NCBI RefSeq assembly: GCF_000733125.1
Contig: NZ_JPHU01000011.1
Span: forward strand, 62,001 to 126,000
Length of the DNA: 64,000 nucleotides
Direction: 5' to 3'
Source of the DNA: Parvularcula oceani
GTDB taxonomy: Bacteria > Pseudomonadota > Alphaproteobacteria > Caulobacterales > Parvularculaceae
The notes under the pieces were generated by a model. That model was not told the DNA's origin and searched no databases. It worked only from the letters and a program-made list of their open reading frames with translations. This document shows positions 44,590 through 52,732 of this stretch, piece by piece. Numbering within the stretch: position 1 is the first letter of the stretch; the number at the start of each line of letters is the position of its first letter. The translations under genes and the position numbers were made by a program.

Positions 44590-45249
44590 ATGAAGAAACT
44601 GATGATCGGTATCGCCGCGCTCGCGGCGCCTATGGCCCTGACCACGGCCTGCACGACGACGGACCCCTATACGGGCGAGCGCAAGATCAACAACACATCG
44701 AAAGGCGCGGGCATCGGCGCTGTCGCGGGCGGCGTCATCGGCGCCATCGCCGGCGATGACGAAGCGGCGCTGGCCGGCGCGGCGGCGGGCGCGGCGCTCG
44801 GCGGCGGCATCGGCGTCTATATGGACCGCCAGGAACAGGAGCTGCGGCGTGAGCTCGCTTCGACCGGCGTGCGCGTCCAGCGCGAGGGCGAGAACATCAA
44901 CCTCATCATGCCGGGCAACATCACCTTCCCGACCGGGGAAGCCAGCGTGCGTCCCGAATTCTACGCCACCCTCGGCGGCGTGGCGCGCGTCCTCGAGAAA
45001 TATGACAGGACCAACGTGCTGGTCGAAGGCCACACGGACGATGTCGGGTCCGATCAGTCGAACCTGAACCTGTCGATCGCGCGCGCCGAAAGCGTCGGCA
45101 ATTATCTCGCCAATGAAGGCGTCGCCGTCTCCCGCATCCGGGCGCTCGGCTATGGCGAGACGCAGCCGATCGCGGCCAACACGACCGATCAAGGCCGGGC
45201 GCAGAACCGCCGGGTGGAGATCCAGCTGACGCCGATGACCGCCAGCTGA
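44590..45249 (+). CDS. OmpA-family outer-membrane lipoprotein
   Basis: The 219-residue protein has a signal peptide with lipobox-like ALTTAC (cysteine 21). A glycine-zipper segment follows (KGAGIGAVAGGVIGAIAGD and GAAAGAALGGGIG), then a C-terminal OmpA peptidoglycan-binding domain (about 105-215) with VLVEGHTDDVGSDQSNLNLS, RIRALGYGETQPIA and QNRRVEIQL. It should tether the outer membrane to the cell wall, as YiaD-type proteins do. The start was chosen at the signal peptide. It ends in a strong terminator. Confidence 0.93.
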   Translation: MKKLMIGIAALAAPMALTTACTTTDPYTGERKINNTSKGAGIGAVAGGVIGAIAGDDEAALAGAAAGAALGGGIGVYMDRQEQELRRELASTGVRVQREGENINLIMPGNITFPTGEASVRPEFYATLGGVARVLEKYDRTNVLVEGHTDDVGSDQSNLNLSIARAESVGNYLANEGVAVSRIRALGYGETQPIAANTTDQGRAQNRRVEIQLTPMTAS

Positions 45250-45275
45250 ACTCCCTTTCGCGGCCATGACACAGG

Positions 45276-45310
45276 AAACGGCCCGGCGCCCTGCCGGGCC
45301 GTTTTCGTTT
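45276..45310 (+). terminator. Rho-independent terminator of the OmpA-family gene
   Basis: AAACGGCCCGGC pairs with GCCGGGCCGTTT (12 pairs) around loop gccct, and the T-rich ttttcgttt ends the element. It lies 27 bases past the stop codon. Confidence 0.92.
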
Positions 45311-45434
45311 CAGCGGAAAGCAGGCGCCGCTGCGCCCCGCGATTGCGCCCGGCGGGCGCCGGGATACCCTTGAGGCAGGAGACGAGGGAGAGGAACGCGG
45401 GCGCCGAGGCCCGCTCTCAAGGGGAGAGACGATC

Positions 45435-47477
45435 ATGCTTCGTGACACCACTGCCGCGCTTGGGGCTCTTGCTGCCGCGCTCGCCGCTCTGCCTGCCGCT
45501 GCGCAGGAGGACGTGCCGCTCATTCCGCGGGCCGATTTCTTCGGCAATCCCGAACGGGCGCAGGGGCGCCTGTCGCCGGGCGGGGACAGGGTCAGCTTCC
45601 TCGCCCCGCGCGAGGGGGTGATGAATGTCTGGGTCGCCGACGGCACCGATGTCGAGGCGGCGCGGCCCCTCACCGAGGACAGCGCTCGGGGTATCCAGTT
45701 CCACGGCTGGGCGCCGAACGGCGAGCAGCTTCTCTATCAGCGCGATACGGGCGGCGACGAGAATTACCACCTCTTCTTGGTCGATCCCGAAACGGGCGAG
45801 AGCGAGGACGTCACGCCGATCGAAGGCATCCGCGCCACCATCGTCGCCGGCTCCTATGAACGGCCGGACATGATGCTGATCGGCATCAATGACCGCGACC
45901 CGGCGCTCCACGATGTCTACGCCCTCGATCTTGCGACCGGCGAGCGCAGGCTGGTGCGGGAGAATGACGGCTATGCCGGCTTCCTTGCCGACGAGGAGCT
46001 GAACCTGCGCCTCGGCCTGCGCCAGACGCCGGGCGGCGGCTTCGACATCGTCACGCTGGGCGGAGAGGAGGCCGAGCCGCTGATGAGCCTGCCGCCGGAG
46101 GATGCGCTGGCGAGTTCGGCTCTTCAGTTCAACGATGCAGGCGACGGGTTCTACATGCTGGACACGCGCGGGCGCGACAAGGCGGCGCTGGTCCTGATCG
46201 ATGCCGAGACCGGCGAGACGGAAGAGGTGATCGCGCAGTCGGACGAGGCGGATGTCTCGGACGTCCTCTTCCACCCGGATACGAACGAGCCGCTGGCCTA
46301 TGCCGTCGAGAAGGAGCGCGTGCGCTGGACCGCGCTAGACGATGAGACCAAAGCGCGCCTGAACGCGCTCGACGCGGCGCTCGAAGGCGATTTCCAGATC
46401 GTCAGCCAGACCCGCGATAACGGGATGTGGATGGTCGCGGAAGACGCGCCCGAGGCGCCGGGCCGCTACTGGCTCTTCGACGGCGAGAGCGGCGAGGCAT
46501 CGGAGCTGTTCACGACGCGCCCCGCGCTCGAGGACGCGCCGCTCCAGCCCATGCAGGCGGTCACGATCCCCTCGCGCGACGGGATGGAGCTGGTCTCCTA
46601 TTACACATTGCCGCCGGGGACGGATGAAGACGGCGACGGGATGCCGGAGGAGGCGCAGCCGACCGTCCTCTGGGTTCATGGCGGCCCCTGGGCGCGGGAC
46701 AGCTTCGGCTACAGCTCGATCCATCAGTGGCTCGCCAACAGGGGCTACGCCGTCCTGTCGGTGAACTATCGCGGCTCGACCGGCTTCGGGAAGGACTTCA
46801 TCAACGCCTCGCACGGCGAATGGGCGGGCAAGATGCATGACGACCTGATCGATGCGGTGGAATGGGCCATCGACCAGGGCATCGCCCGCGAGGACCAGGT
46901 CGCCATCGGCGGCGGGTCCTATGGCGGCTATGCGACGCTGGTCGGCCTGACCTTCACGCCGGACGAGTTCGCCTGCGGCGTCGATATCGTGGGGCCGTCC
47001 AATCTCGTCACCCTGATCGAGAGCTTCCCGCCCTACTGGCAGCCCTTCCTCGACGCGACCTTCCACAGGGGTATCGGCGATCCGTCCACCGAGGAGGGTC
47101 GCAAGCAGGCGACCGAACGCTCGCCCCTGACGCGGGCGGACCGGATCGCGAAGCCGCTCCTGATCGGTCAGGGCGCGAACGATCCGCGGGTGACGGTGAT
47201 CGAATCCGAGCAGATCGTCGACGCGATGCGGGAGAAGGACCTGCCCGTCACCTATGTCGTCTTTCCCGACGAAGGACACGGCTTCGCGCGGCCGGAGAAC
47301 AGCCAGGCCTTCTTCGCGGTGATGGAGGGCTTCCTCGCCGACAACTGCCTTGGCGGGCGGGCCGAGGATCTGGGCAGCGCGCTTCAAGGGTCGAGCCTGA
47401 CGGTGGAGTCGGGCGCCGAAGCCGTGCCGGGCCTTCAAGCGGCGCTCGAGGATTTCGAGCCGACAGTGGCCAATTGA
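45435..47477 (+). CDS. Secreted S9-family prolyl-oligopeptidase-like peptidase
   Basis: The 680-residue protein has a Sec signal peptide (about 1-23, ending AAA-QED). A beta-propeller region (about 30-380) carries repeated 'D..TGE' strands, and an alpha/beta-hydrolase domain follows. The catalytic triad is visible: Ser in IGGGSYGGYATLVG, Asp in GQGANDPRVTV, His in DEGHGFARPEN. VLWVHGGPWARDSFGY is the oxyanion region. It is likely a periplasmic acyl-aminoacyl or dipeptidyl peptidase. It is monocistronic, flanked by terminators. Confidence 0.93.
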   Translation: MLRDTTAALGALAAALAALPAAAQEDVPLIPRADFFGNPERAQGRLSPGGDRVSFLAPREGVMNVWVADGTDVEAARPLTEDSARGIQFHGWAPNGEQLLYQRDTGGDENYHLFLVDPETGESEDVTPIEGIRATIVAGSYERPDMMLIGINDRDPALHDVYALDLATGERRLVRENDGYAGFLADEELNLRLGLRQTPGGGFDIVTLGGEEAEPLMSLPPEDALASSALQFNDAGDGFYMLDTRGRDKAALVLIDAETGETEEVIAQSDEADVSDVLFHPDTNEPLAYAVEKERVRWTALDDETKARLNALDAALEGDFQIVSQTRDNGMWMVAEDAPEAPGRYWLFDGESGEASELFTTRPALEDAPLQPMQAVTIPSRDGMELVSYYTLPPGTDEDGDGMPEEAQPTVLWVHGGPWARDSFGYSSIHQWLANRGYAVLSVNYRGSTGFGKDFINASHGEWAGKMHDDLIDAVEWAIDQGIAREDQVAIGGGSYGGYATLVGLTFTPDEFACGVDIVGPSNLVTLIESFPPYWQPFLDATFHRGIGDPSTEEGRKQATERSPLTRADRIAKPLLIGQGANDPRVTVIESEQIVDAMREKDLPVTYVVFPDEGHGFARPENSQAFFAVMEGFLADNCLGGRAEDLGSALQGSSLTVESGAEAVPGLQAALEDFEPTVAN

Positions 47478-47482
47478 TGCGA

Positions 47483-47514
47483 AAAGGGCCGGACGGTCGC
47501 CCGTCCGGCCCTTT
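47483..47514. terminator. Rho-independent terminator, probably bidirectional
   Basis: AAAGGGCCGGACGG pairs with CCGTCCGGCCCTTT, a 14-pair perfect stem with loop tcgc, in the 58-base gap between the convergent S9 peptidase and acyl-CoA dehydrogenase genes. An A-run and a T-run flank the stem, so it can serve both strands. Confidence 0.9.
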
Positions 47515-47535
47515 CCTCGTTCGGACAGCGTCCGG

Positions 47536-49323
47536 TCAGAACGCTTCGGCGGGCAGCGCCATCATCGTATCGGCGCCGGTCTTGAGCTTGGCGAGATGCG
47601 CCGTGGTCTCGGGCAGGACCCGCTCGAAGAAGTAGCGCGCCGTGATCAGCTTGTTGGCATAGAACGGATCGTCTTCGTCCTTATGCGCCTCGGCCTCCTT
47701 CGCCATCATCGCCCACATATAGCCGAGCGCGACCAGGCCGAAGAGGTGCAGGTAGTCGTGGCTCGCCGCGCCCGCATTGTCGAAGTTCGCCATGGCGTTC
47801 ATGCCCATCCACTGGGTCGCCTCGACGAGCTCGGACTTGGCGGCGAGGAGCTTCTCGATATGCGCGTCGAGATCGTCGGAGGTGCCTTTGTTCTCTTCGC
47901 ACCATGCGTCGATCTCGGCGAAGAAGGTCTGCCAGTAGCGGCCGCCCTCGGCCATCAGCTTGCGGCCGACGAGGTCGAGCGCCTGGATGCCGTTCGTCCC
48001 TTCGTAGATCATGGCGATGCGGACATCGCGCACGAACTGGCTCATGCCCCATTCCTCGCAATAGCCCGAGCCGCCGAAGACCTGCAGCGCGTCGTTCGCG
48101 CCCTGATGGCCCTTATGCGTCTGATAGGCTTTGATGATCGGGGTGAGGAGCGCCATGTAGTCCTTGGAGCGCTGGCGGTCGGTCTCGTCGGGCGCCTTGT
48201 GGACCATGTCCTCGTGCAGCGCCGCCCAATAGGTCAGGGCCCGCGCGCCTTCGGTGAAGGCGCGGGTGTCCATCAGCATGCGGCGTACATCGGGGTGCAC
48301 GATGATCGGATCGGCCGGCTTGTCGGGCGCCTTCACGCCGGTGACCGAGCGGGACTGCAGGCGGTCGCGGGCGAACATGGCGGCGTTCTGCTGGGCGACC
48401 TCGGCCGCGGCGAGGCCCTGGAGGCCGACGCCCAGGCGCGCCTCGTTCATCATCACGAACATGGCGCGCATGCCCTTGTGCTCCTCGCCCACGAGGAAGC
48501 CGGTCGCCTCGTCATAGTTCATGACGCAGGTGGCATTGCCGTGAATGCCCATCTTCTCTTCGAGGCCGCCGCAGGACACGCCGTTGCGCTCGCCGACGGA
48601 GCCGTCCTCACCCACCATGAATTTCGGCACGATGAAGAGCGAGATGCCCTTGATCCCCTCGGGAGCGCCTTCGATCCGGGCCAGGACGAGATGGATGATG
48701 TTCTCGGACATGTCGTGCTCGCCGGCCGAGATCCAGATCTTCTGGCCCGAGATCTTGTAGGTCCCGTCGTCCTGCGGCACCGCCTTGGTGCGGATGAGGC
48801 CGAGATCCGTGCCGCATTGGGGCTCGGTCAGGTTCATCGTGCCGGTCCAGCGCCCCTCGGTCATGGGCGGCAGATAGGTGCGCTTCTGCTCGTCGGAGGC
48901 GTTCTGGTGGATGGCGTGCCAGGCGCCGGCGGAGAGCCCGGGATACATCGCGAAGGCCTGGTTGGCGGCCGAGGTCATCTCGTTGATCGCATAGGCGAGC
49001 GTGAGGGGCAGGCCCTGGCCGCCATATTCGGGATCCATCGCGATCGACTTGAAGCCGTTCTCGCAGAACTGCTGGTAGGCTTCCTTGAAGCCGGTCGGCG
49101 TCGTCACCGAGCCGTCCTCGTGCCGCGTGCAGCCTTCGAGGTCGCCCGTGCGGTTGAGCGGCGCGAGAACGTCGCGGTGCCATTTGGCCGCTTCTTCGAG
49201 GAAGGCGTCGATCACATCCGGCGTCGCCTCGCCGAAGCCGGGCAGGTTCGAGTAGTTCTGCAGCTTCAGGACGTCGTGCAGAAGGAACTGCATGTCTCGC
49301 GTGGGCGCTTCGTAGATCGGCAT
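47536..49323 (-). CDS. Acyl-CoA dehydrogenase of the DmdC/FadE large type
   Basis: The 595-residue protein starts MPIYEAPTRDMQFLLHDVL, a hallmark of the large acyl-CoA dehydrogenases with an added C-terminal domain. Core motifs are MNLTEPQCGTDLGLIRTKA, KIWISAGEHDMSENIIHLVL and the catalytic-base region AMIYEGTNGIQALDLVGRK. The subfamily includes 3-(methylthio)propionyl-CoA dehydrogenase DmdC and medium/long-chain beta-oxidation enzymes. No dmd genes are nearby, so fatty acyl-CoA is the safer assumption. It is monocistronic. Confidence 0.9.
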   Translation of the reverse strand: MPIYEAPTRDMQFLLHDVLKLQNYSNLPGFGEATPDVIDAFLEEAAKWHRDVLAPLNRTGDLEGCTRHEDGSVTTPTGFKEAYQQFCENGFKSIAMDPEYGGQGLPLTLAYAINEMTSAANQAFAMYPGLSAGAWHAIHQNASDEQKRTYLPPMTEGRWTGTMNLTEPQCGTDLGLIRTKAVPQDDGTYKISGQKIWISAGEHDMSENIIHLVLARIEGAPEGIKGISLFIVPKFMVGEDGSVGERNGVSCGGLEEKMGIHGNATCVMNYDEATGFLVGEEHKGMRAMFVMMNEARLGVGLQGLAAAEVAQQNAAMFARDRLQSRSVTGVKAPDKPADPIIVHPDVRRMLMDTRAFTEGARALTYWAALHEDMVHKAPDETDRQRSKDYMALLTPIIKAYQTHKGHQGANDALQVFGGSGYCEEWGMSQFVRDVRIAMIYEGTNGIQALDLVGRKLMAEGGRYWQTFFAEIDAWCEENKGTSDDLDAHIEKLLAAKSELVEATQWMGMNAMANFDNAGAASHDYLHLFGLVALGYMWAMMAKEAEAHKDEDDPFYANKLITARYFFERVLPETTAHLAKLKTGADTMMALPAEAF

Positions 49324-49457
49324 GAACGGTTCTCCGGCTTGCGGTCTCGCGCTCGGCGATACCGCGTTTTCAAACTTCGTGCCCCGCTCTAGCGCAGCCA
49401 GGCCCGCGGGCAAACAACGCGCATCGTCGCGCTGCGCGCGGGGCTGTTCGCCTGCCG

Positions 49458-49531
49458 TTAACAGAGCTTATGATTTTATTAACCCTGACTCTTCACTCTG
49501 CGTGGAAAGCAGCTTAACCCAATGAAGATTC
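49458..49531 (+). promoter_or_regulatory. Leader of the podJ-like gene with GANTC and TTAAC elements
   Basis: The 264-base region before the podJ-like gene contains two CcrM-type methylation sites, GACTC (49487-49491) and GATTC (49527-49531). It also has three TTAAC half-sites (49458, 49479, 49514), the first two 21 bases apart. The pattern fits cell-cycle control by CcrM/GcrA and perhaps CtrA, as known for podJ in Caulobacter; no full TTAA-N7-TTAA box is present. Confidence 0.4.
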
Positions 49532-49587
49532 AAGGGCTGAGCCTGGGGATAACTCGGGCGCCGCCGCGCGCGAATCGAAGGGGCACC

Positions 49588-51873
49588 ATGAAGTCCAACG
49601 TACCGTGGAGCGTGAAGGGAATCGATCCGGAGGCGAGGGCGGTCGCCAAGAAGGCCGCGCGCGAGGCCGGCATGACCCTCGGCGAGTGGATGAACCGGAC
49701 GATCCGCGAGGTCGGTGAGGGCGGCGAACGGGCCGCCGACGCGCCTGCTGCCGAAAGCGGCGCGCGGACCGGCGTCACCACCGATCAGCTGCGGGCGGTC
49801 GTGGACAGCCTGAACCGCCTCAATGAGCGTCTCAAGTCGACCGAAGAGGGGCTCAAGGATACCGAAGAAAAGTCCCGGCAGGTCGTGGGCGGCCTGAACC
49901 AGGGGCTCGAGACCGTCTTCGAGCGGATCAAGCGGCTGGAGCGGGAGCGGGCCGAAGGGGCCGATGCCGCGCTTGCCGGGCGCCTCGAGAAGCTCGAGCG
50001 CGGCGAGGGCGACAAGAGCCGGGTCGCGGGGCTCAAGGCGCTCGAAGGCGCCCTGACCCACATGGTCGAGGCGCTGGAGAACACCCGCACGGAAACGCTG
50101 GAGCGGGTCGCGCAGAACGAAGAGACGGTCGCGGCGCTCTCCGACAGGGTCGAGGTCCTCGACAGCCGCCTGACCGCCGGCTTTTCGGAAGTCTACGAAG
50201 CGATCGACGCGGTCGGCCTCAGGCTCGACAAGACCGAGGAAAGCGCGCGGGAGGTTCTCGCAGAGGCGCAGGAGGCCGCGAATTCGACCGATGCCGAATT
50301 CGTCGAGCGCACCTCGGCGCGCCTCCAGATCCTCGGAAACGAGATCAAGCGCTCGGGCGACCAGATCCGCAGCGTCGAGGACATGGTCTCCCGCCTGTCC
50401 GAGAAGATCGAGGCCGCCGAGCATCGCAGCGCGGAAGGGATCGGCGAAGTCGCAGCCTCCCTCGATGCGCTCCGCCACGCGGTCACCGGGCCGGAAGGCG
50501 CGCAGGTCTCTCTTGGCGGCAGCCTGGCGGAGGCCGCTCAGGAGGCGGAGAGGAAGGTCTCGGCGCTGCAGCGCTCCTATGAGAGCATGATGGCGCGCCT
50601 CGAGGGAAAGCCTGAGCCGGAGGGGGCGGTCGCGGCGACCTCTCCGGCCGATGGGGAAGAGTGGGACGATGAGCCCCGCCCCCTGCCGCTCGCCGCGGAT
50701 TCCCTCGATGGCGACGTCGATCCGGGCGACGCCGAATTCGATGCGGTCTTCGGCTCGACCGAGCCGAGCCAGCCCTTGCGCGCCGAAGCCGATCCCCAGA
50801 CGACGGCGCCGCTCGGCAATATGCCCGAGGACGATGCCGGGCGCAGCAGCCTCGACAAGCTGACCCCGCAGCAGAAGGTTCTGCTGGCGGCCAAGGTCCG
50901 CCAGAAGCGGCTTCAGGCCGAGCGGGATGGCGGAACCGGCGGCGGCGAGGCGGCGGCTGCGCCAGCGGCCGTGGATGAGCCCGCCCGTGCGGCGCAGCTC
51001 GAGATGGGCGAGAGCCTTCCCGAGATCGAAGAGGGCGAGGAGCGCTCGGCGCTGCGGGACCGGCCCGACGCCGCGCCCGCCCGGAACCGCCGGATCGGCG
51101 GCGCCACCATCGCCCTGGCCGGCGCGCTTCTCCTCGGCGTGGCCGCGGCCGGCGCGGTCTTCTTCGGCGACTTCCGCGGCGCACCGGTCTCAGAGCCCGC
51201 AGAGGCGGTGCCTGCCGCCTCCCGCAACGGCACGCCCGGCGCGCCGGCGCCCGCCCCGATCGAGGCGCCCGCCGCTGTCGATGCCGCCGCCCTCTACCGC
51301 GAAGGGCTCCGCCAGCAGGCCGCCGCGACCAATGACCAGGAAGCCGCCGAGGCTCTGGCCCTGATCCGCGAGGCCGCGGCAGAGAACTACGTTCCGGCCT
51401 GGTACGAGGTGGGCAATGCCTATTTCAACGGGCTCGGCGTGCCCACCGACCTGTCGCGCGCCAAGCGCTGGTTCCAGGACGCCGCTCTGTCGGGCAATGT
51501 GAAGGCGATGCACCGCCTCGGCACCATCGCCATACAGGATCCCGCAGGCGGCCAGAACATGACGGCCGCGCTCGACTGGTTCGACCGGGCGGCGAGCTAT
51601 GGCGTCGTCGATTCCATGTACAATCTGGGCTATCTCTACGATCCGGCCTCGCCCGGAAACCCTCTGCCGACGGAAGAACGCGATGCGGCCCGCTCCTATT
51701 ACTGGTACGCGCTCGCGGGCAGCCAGGGCGATGCGCCCGCTCAGCAGGATGCCCAGGCGGTGGCCGCGCGGCTGACGCCCGAAAAGGTCGCCGAGATCGA
51801 TGCGGAAGTGGCGGCCTGGGAACGGCTCGCGATGAATTCCGCCACCAATGACGGCACGCAGATCAACAACTGA
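49588..51873 (+). CDS. podJ: PodJ-like polar organiser with Sel1 repeats
   Basis: The 761-residue protein begins SNVPWSVKGIDPEARAVAKK then AAREAGMTLGEWMNRTI, the conserved N-terminal segment of PodJ-type localisation factors. A long coiled coil follows (about 70-360), then an acidic, proline-rich stretch, a single membrane helix (ATIALAGALLLGVAAAGAVF, about 505-525), and periplasmic Sel1/TPR repeats (AWYEVGNAYFNGLGVPTDLS; AMHRLGTIAIQD; SMYNLGYLYDP). PodJ recruits pole-specific signalling and pilus/holdfast factors in Caulobacter. This version is shorter than the about 970-residue Caulobacter protein and lacks an obvious terminal peptidoglycan-binding domain. The start at 49588 follows AAGGGG. 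Confidence 0.85.
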   Translation: MKSNVPWSVKGIDPEARAVAKKAAREAGMTLGEWMNRTIREVGEGGERAADAPAAESGARTGVTTDQLRAVVDSLNRLNERLKSTEEGLKDTEEKSRQVVGGLNQGLETVFERIKRLERERAEGADAALAGRLEKLERGEGDKSRVAGLKALEGALTHMVEALENTRTETLERVAQNEETVAALSDRVEVLDSRLTAGFSEVYEAIDAVGLRLDKTEESAREVLAEAQEAANSTDAEFVERTSARLQILGNEIKRSGDQIRSVEDMVSRLSEKIEAAEHRSAEGIGEVAASLDALRHAVTGPEGAQVSLGGSLAEAAQEAERKVSALQRSYESMMARLEGKPEPEGAVAATSPADGEEWDDEPRPLPLAADSLDGDVDPGDAEFDAVFGSTEPSQPLRAEADPQTTAPLGNMPEDDAGRSSLDKLTPQQKVLLAAKVRQKRLQAERDGGTGGGEAAAAPAAVDEPARAAQLEMGESLPEIEEGEERSALRDRPDAAPARNRRIGGATIALAGALLLGVAAAGAVFFGDFRGAPVSEPAEAVPAASRNGTPGAPAPAPIEAPAAVDAAALYREGLRQQAAATNDQEAAEALALIREAAAENYVPAWYEVGNAYFNGLGVPTDLSRAKRWFQDAALSGNVKAMHRLGTIAIQDPAGGQNMTAALDWFDRAASYGVVDSMYNLGYLYDPASPGNPLPTEERDAARSYYWYALAGSQGDAPAQQDAQAVAARLTPEKVAEIDAEVAAWERLAMNSATNDGTQINN

Positions 51874-51880
51874 CGGGCCG

Positions 51881-52534
51881 TCAGCCCTTCTCGAAGATCA
51901 CGGCGAGATTGTTCGCCGGCATTTCGGACACCGCTTCGAGCGCCAACCCGAATTGCGCGGCGAGCGGCTGGATGTGATCGTCGAGATCCCGAACGCCCCA
52001 GGCGGGGTCGCGTGACCGGAGGGACTCCGAAAAGCGCGCATTGCTCGGCGCCATGGCCCCGCGCCGCGAGAACGGTCCGTATAGGAACAGCCGGCTGCCC
52101 GGACGCAGGAGCGCGCCAGCGCCTCTGAACAGTCCCTCCGCCGCGCTGCGCGGCGCGATGTGGATCATGTTGATGCAGACGATGCCCTCTGGCGCGGCGG
52201 GAACGGCCTGCCACCAGCCCGGCGCCGTCACGTCGAGTTCGAGCGGCGGCGCCACCCGCTCCCCGCCTCCGCGATCCGCCCAGGCGGCGATGCTCCGCAA
52301 GGATGCGGGATCGATGTCGGAGGGCTGCCAGCGAAGCGCGGGAAAGGCGGTGCACAGGGCGGCCGCATGCTGCCCGGTTCCCGATGCGATTTCGAGAACC
52401 AGACCCTCCACAGGCATCGTCCGTTCATAGACGGCGCGGATCGGCTCGCTGTTGCGCGCGACTGACGGGCTATGAAGCCTGTCGGCCTCTCTCGACCGCT
52501 CCTCGAGCGCGACGGGTGTCTCGTCCGGTCCCAT
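51881..52534 (-). CDS. DUF938 SAM-dependent methyltransferase-like protein
   Basis: The 217-residue protein has the DUF938 signature SPSVARNSEPIRAVYERTMP, followed by a SAM-binding motif I VLEIASGTGQHAAAL and RWQPSDIDPASLRSI, then CINMIHIAPRSAAEGLF and RLFLYGPF. The class I methyltransferase fold is clear; the substrate is unknown. It converges on the podJ-like gene with a seven-base gap. Confidence 0.9.
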   Translation of the reverse strand: MGPDETPVALEERSREADRLHSPSVARNSEPIRAVYERTMPVEGLVLEIASGTGQHAAALCTAFPALRWQPSDIDPASLRSIAAWADRGGGERVAPPLELDVTAPGWWQAVPAAPEGIVCINMIHIAPRSAAEGLFRGAGALLRPGSRLFLYGPFSRRGAMAPSNARFSESLRSRDPAWGVRDLDDHIQPLAAQFGLALEAVSEMPANNLAVIFEKG

Positions 52535-52596
52535 GAAGCCCCTTTTTTCCGCGTTGACAGAGAGCCGCCGCCAAGCGCAATCTCCGCGTCGGCGCT

Positions 52597-52670
52597 GCGG
52601 GTATGATGTAGTGGTAGCCTGTCAGCTTCCCAAGCTGAACGCGCGAGTTCGATTCTCGCTACCCGCTCCA
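52597..52670 (+). tRNA. tRNA-Gly (anticodon CCC)
   Basis: The cloverleaf folds completely: acceptor GCGGGTA/TACCCGC, anticodon stem TCAGC/GCTGA with loop TTCCCAA giving anticodon CCC, T-arm GCGAG-TTCGATT-CTCGC, discriminator T and an encoded CCA end. It is a 74-base gene. It lies immediately left of the rhamnose/pectin catabolic island, in the orientation that puts its 3' end facing the island. Confidence 0.95.
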
Positions 52671-52732
52671 CTCGCCGCGTCGCGACATCCCGCAGAGGCC
52701 GGGTGAGCGGCTCGGCCGCCTACCCGCTTCCT

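Noticed and set aside
49458-49518. Full CtrA box before podJ
   Set aside because: TTAAC half-sites occur, but no pair has the TTAA-N7-TTAA spacing; only the weaker half-site pattern is reported.
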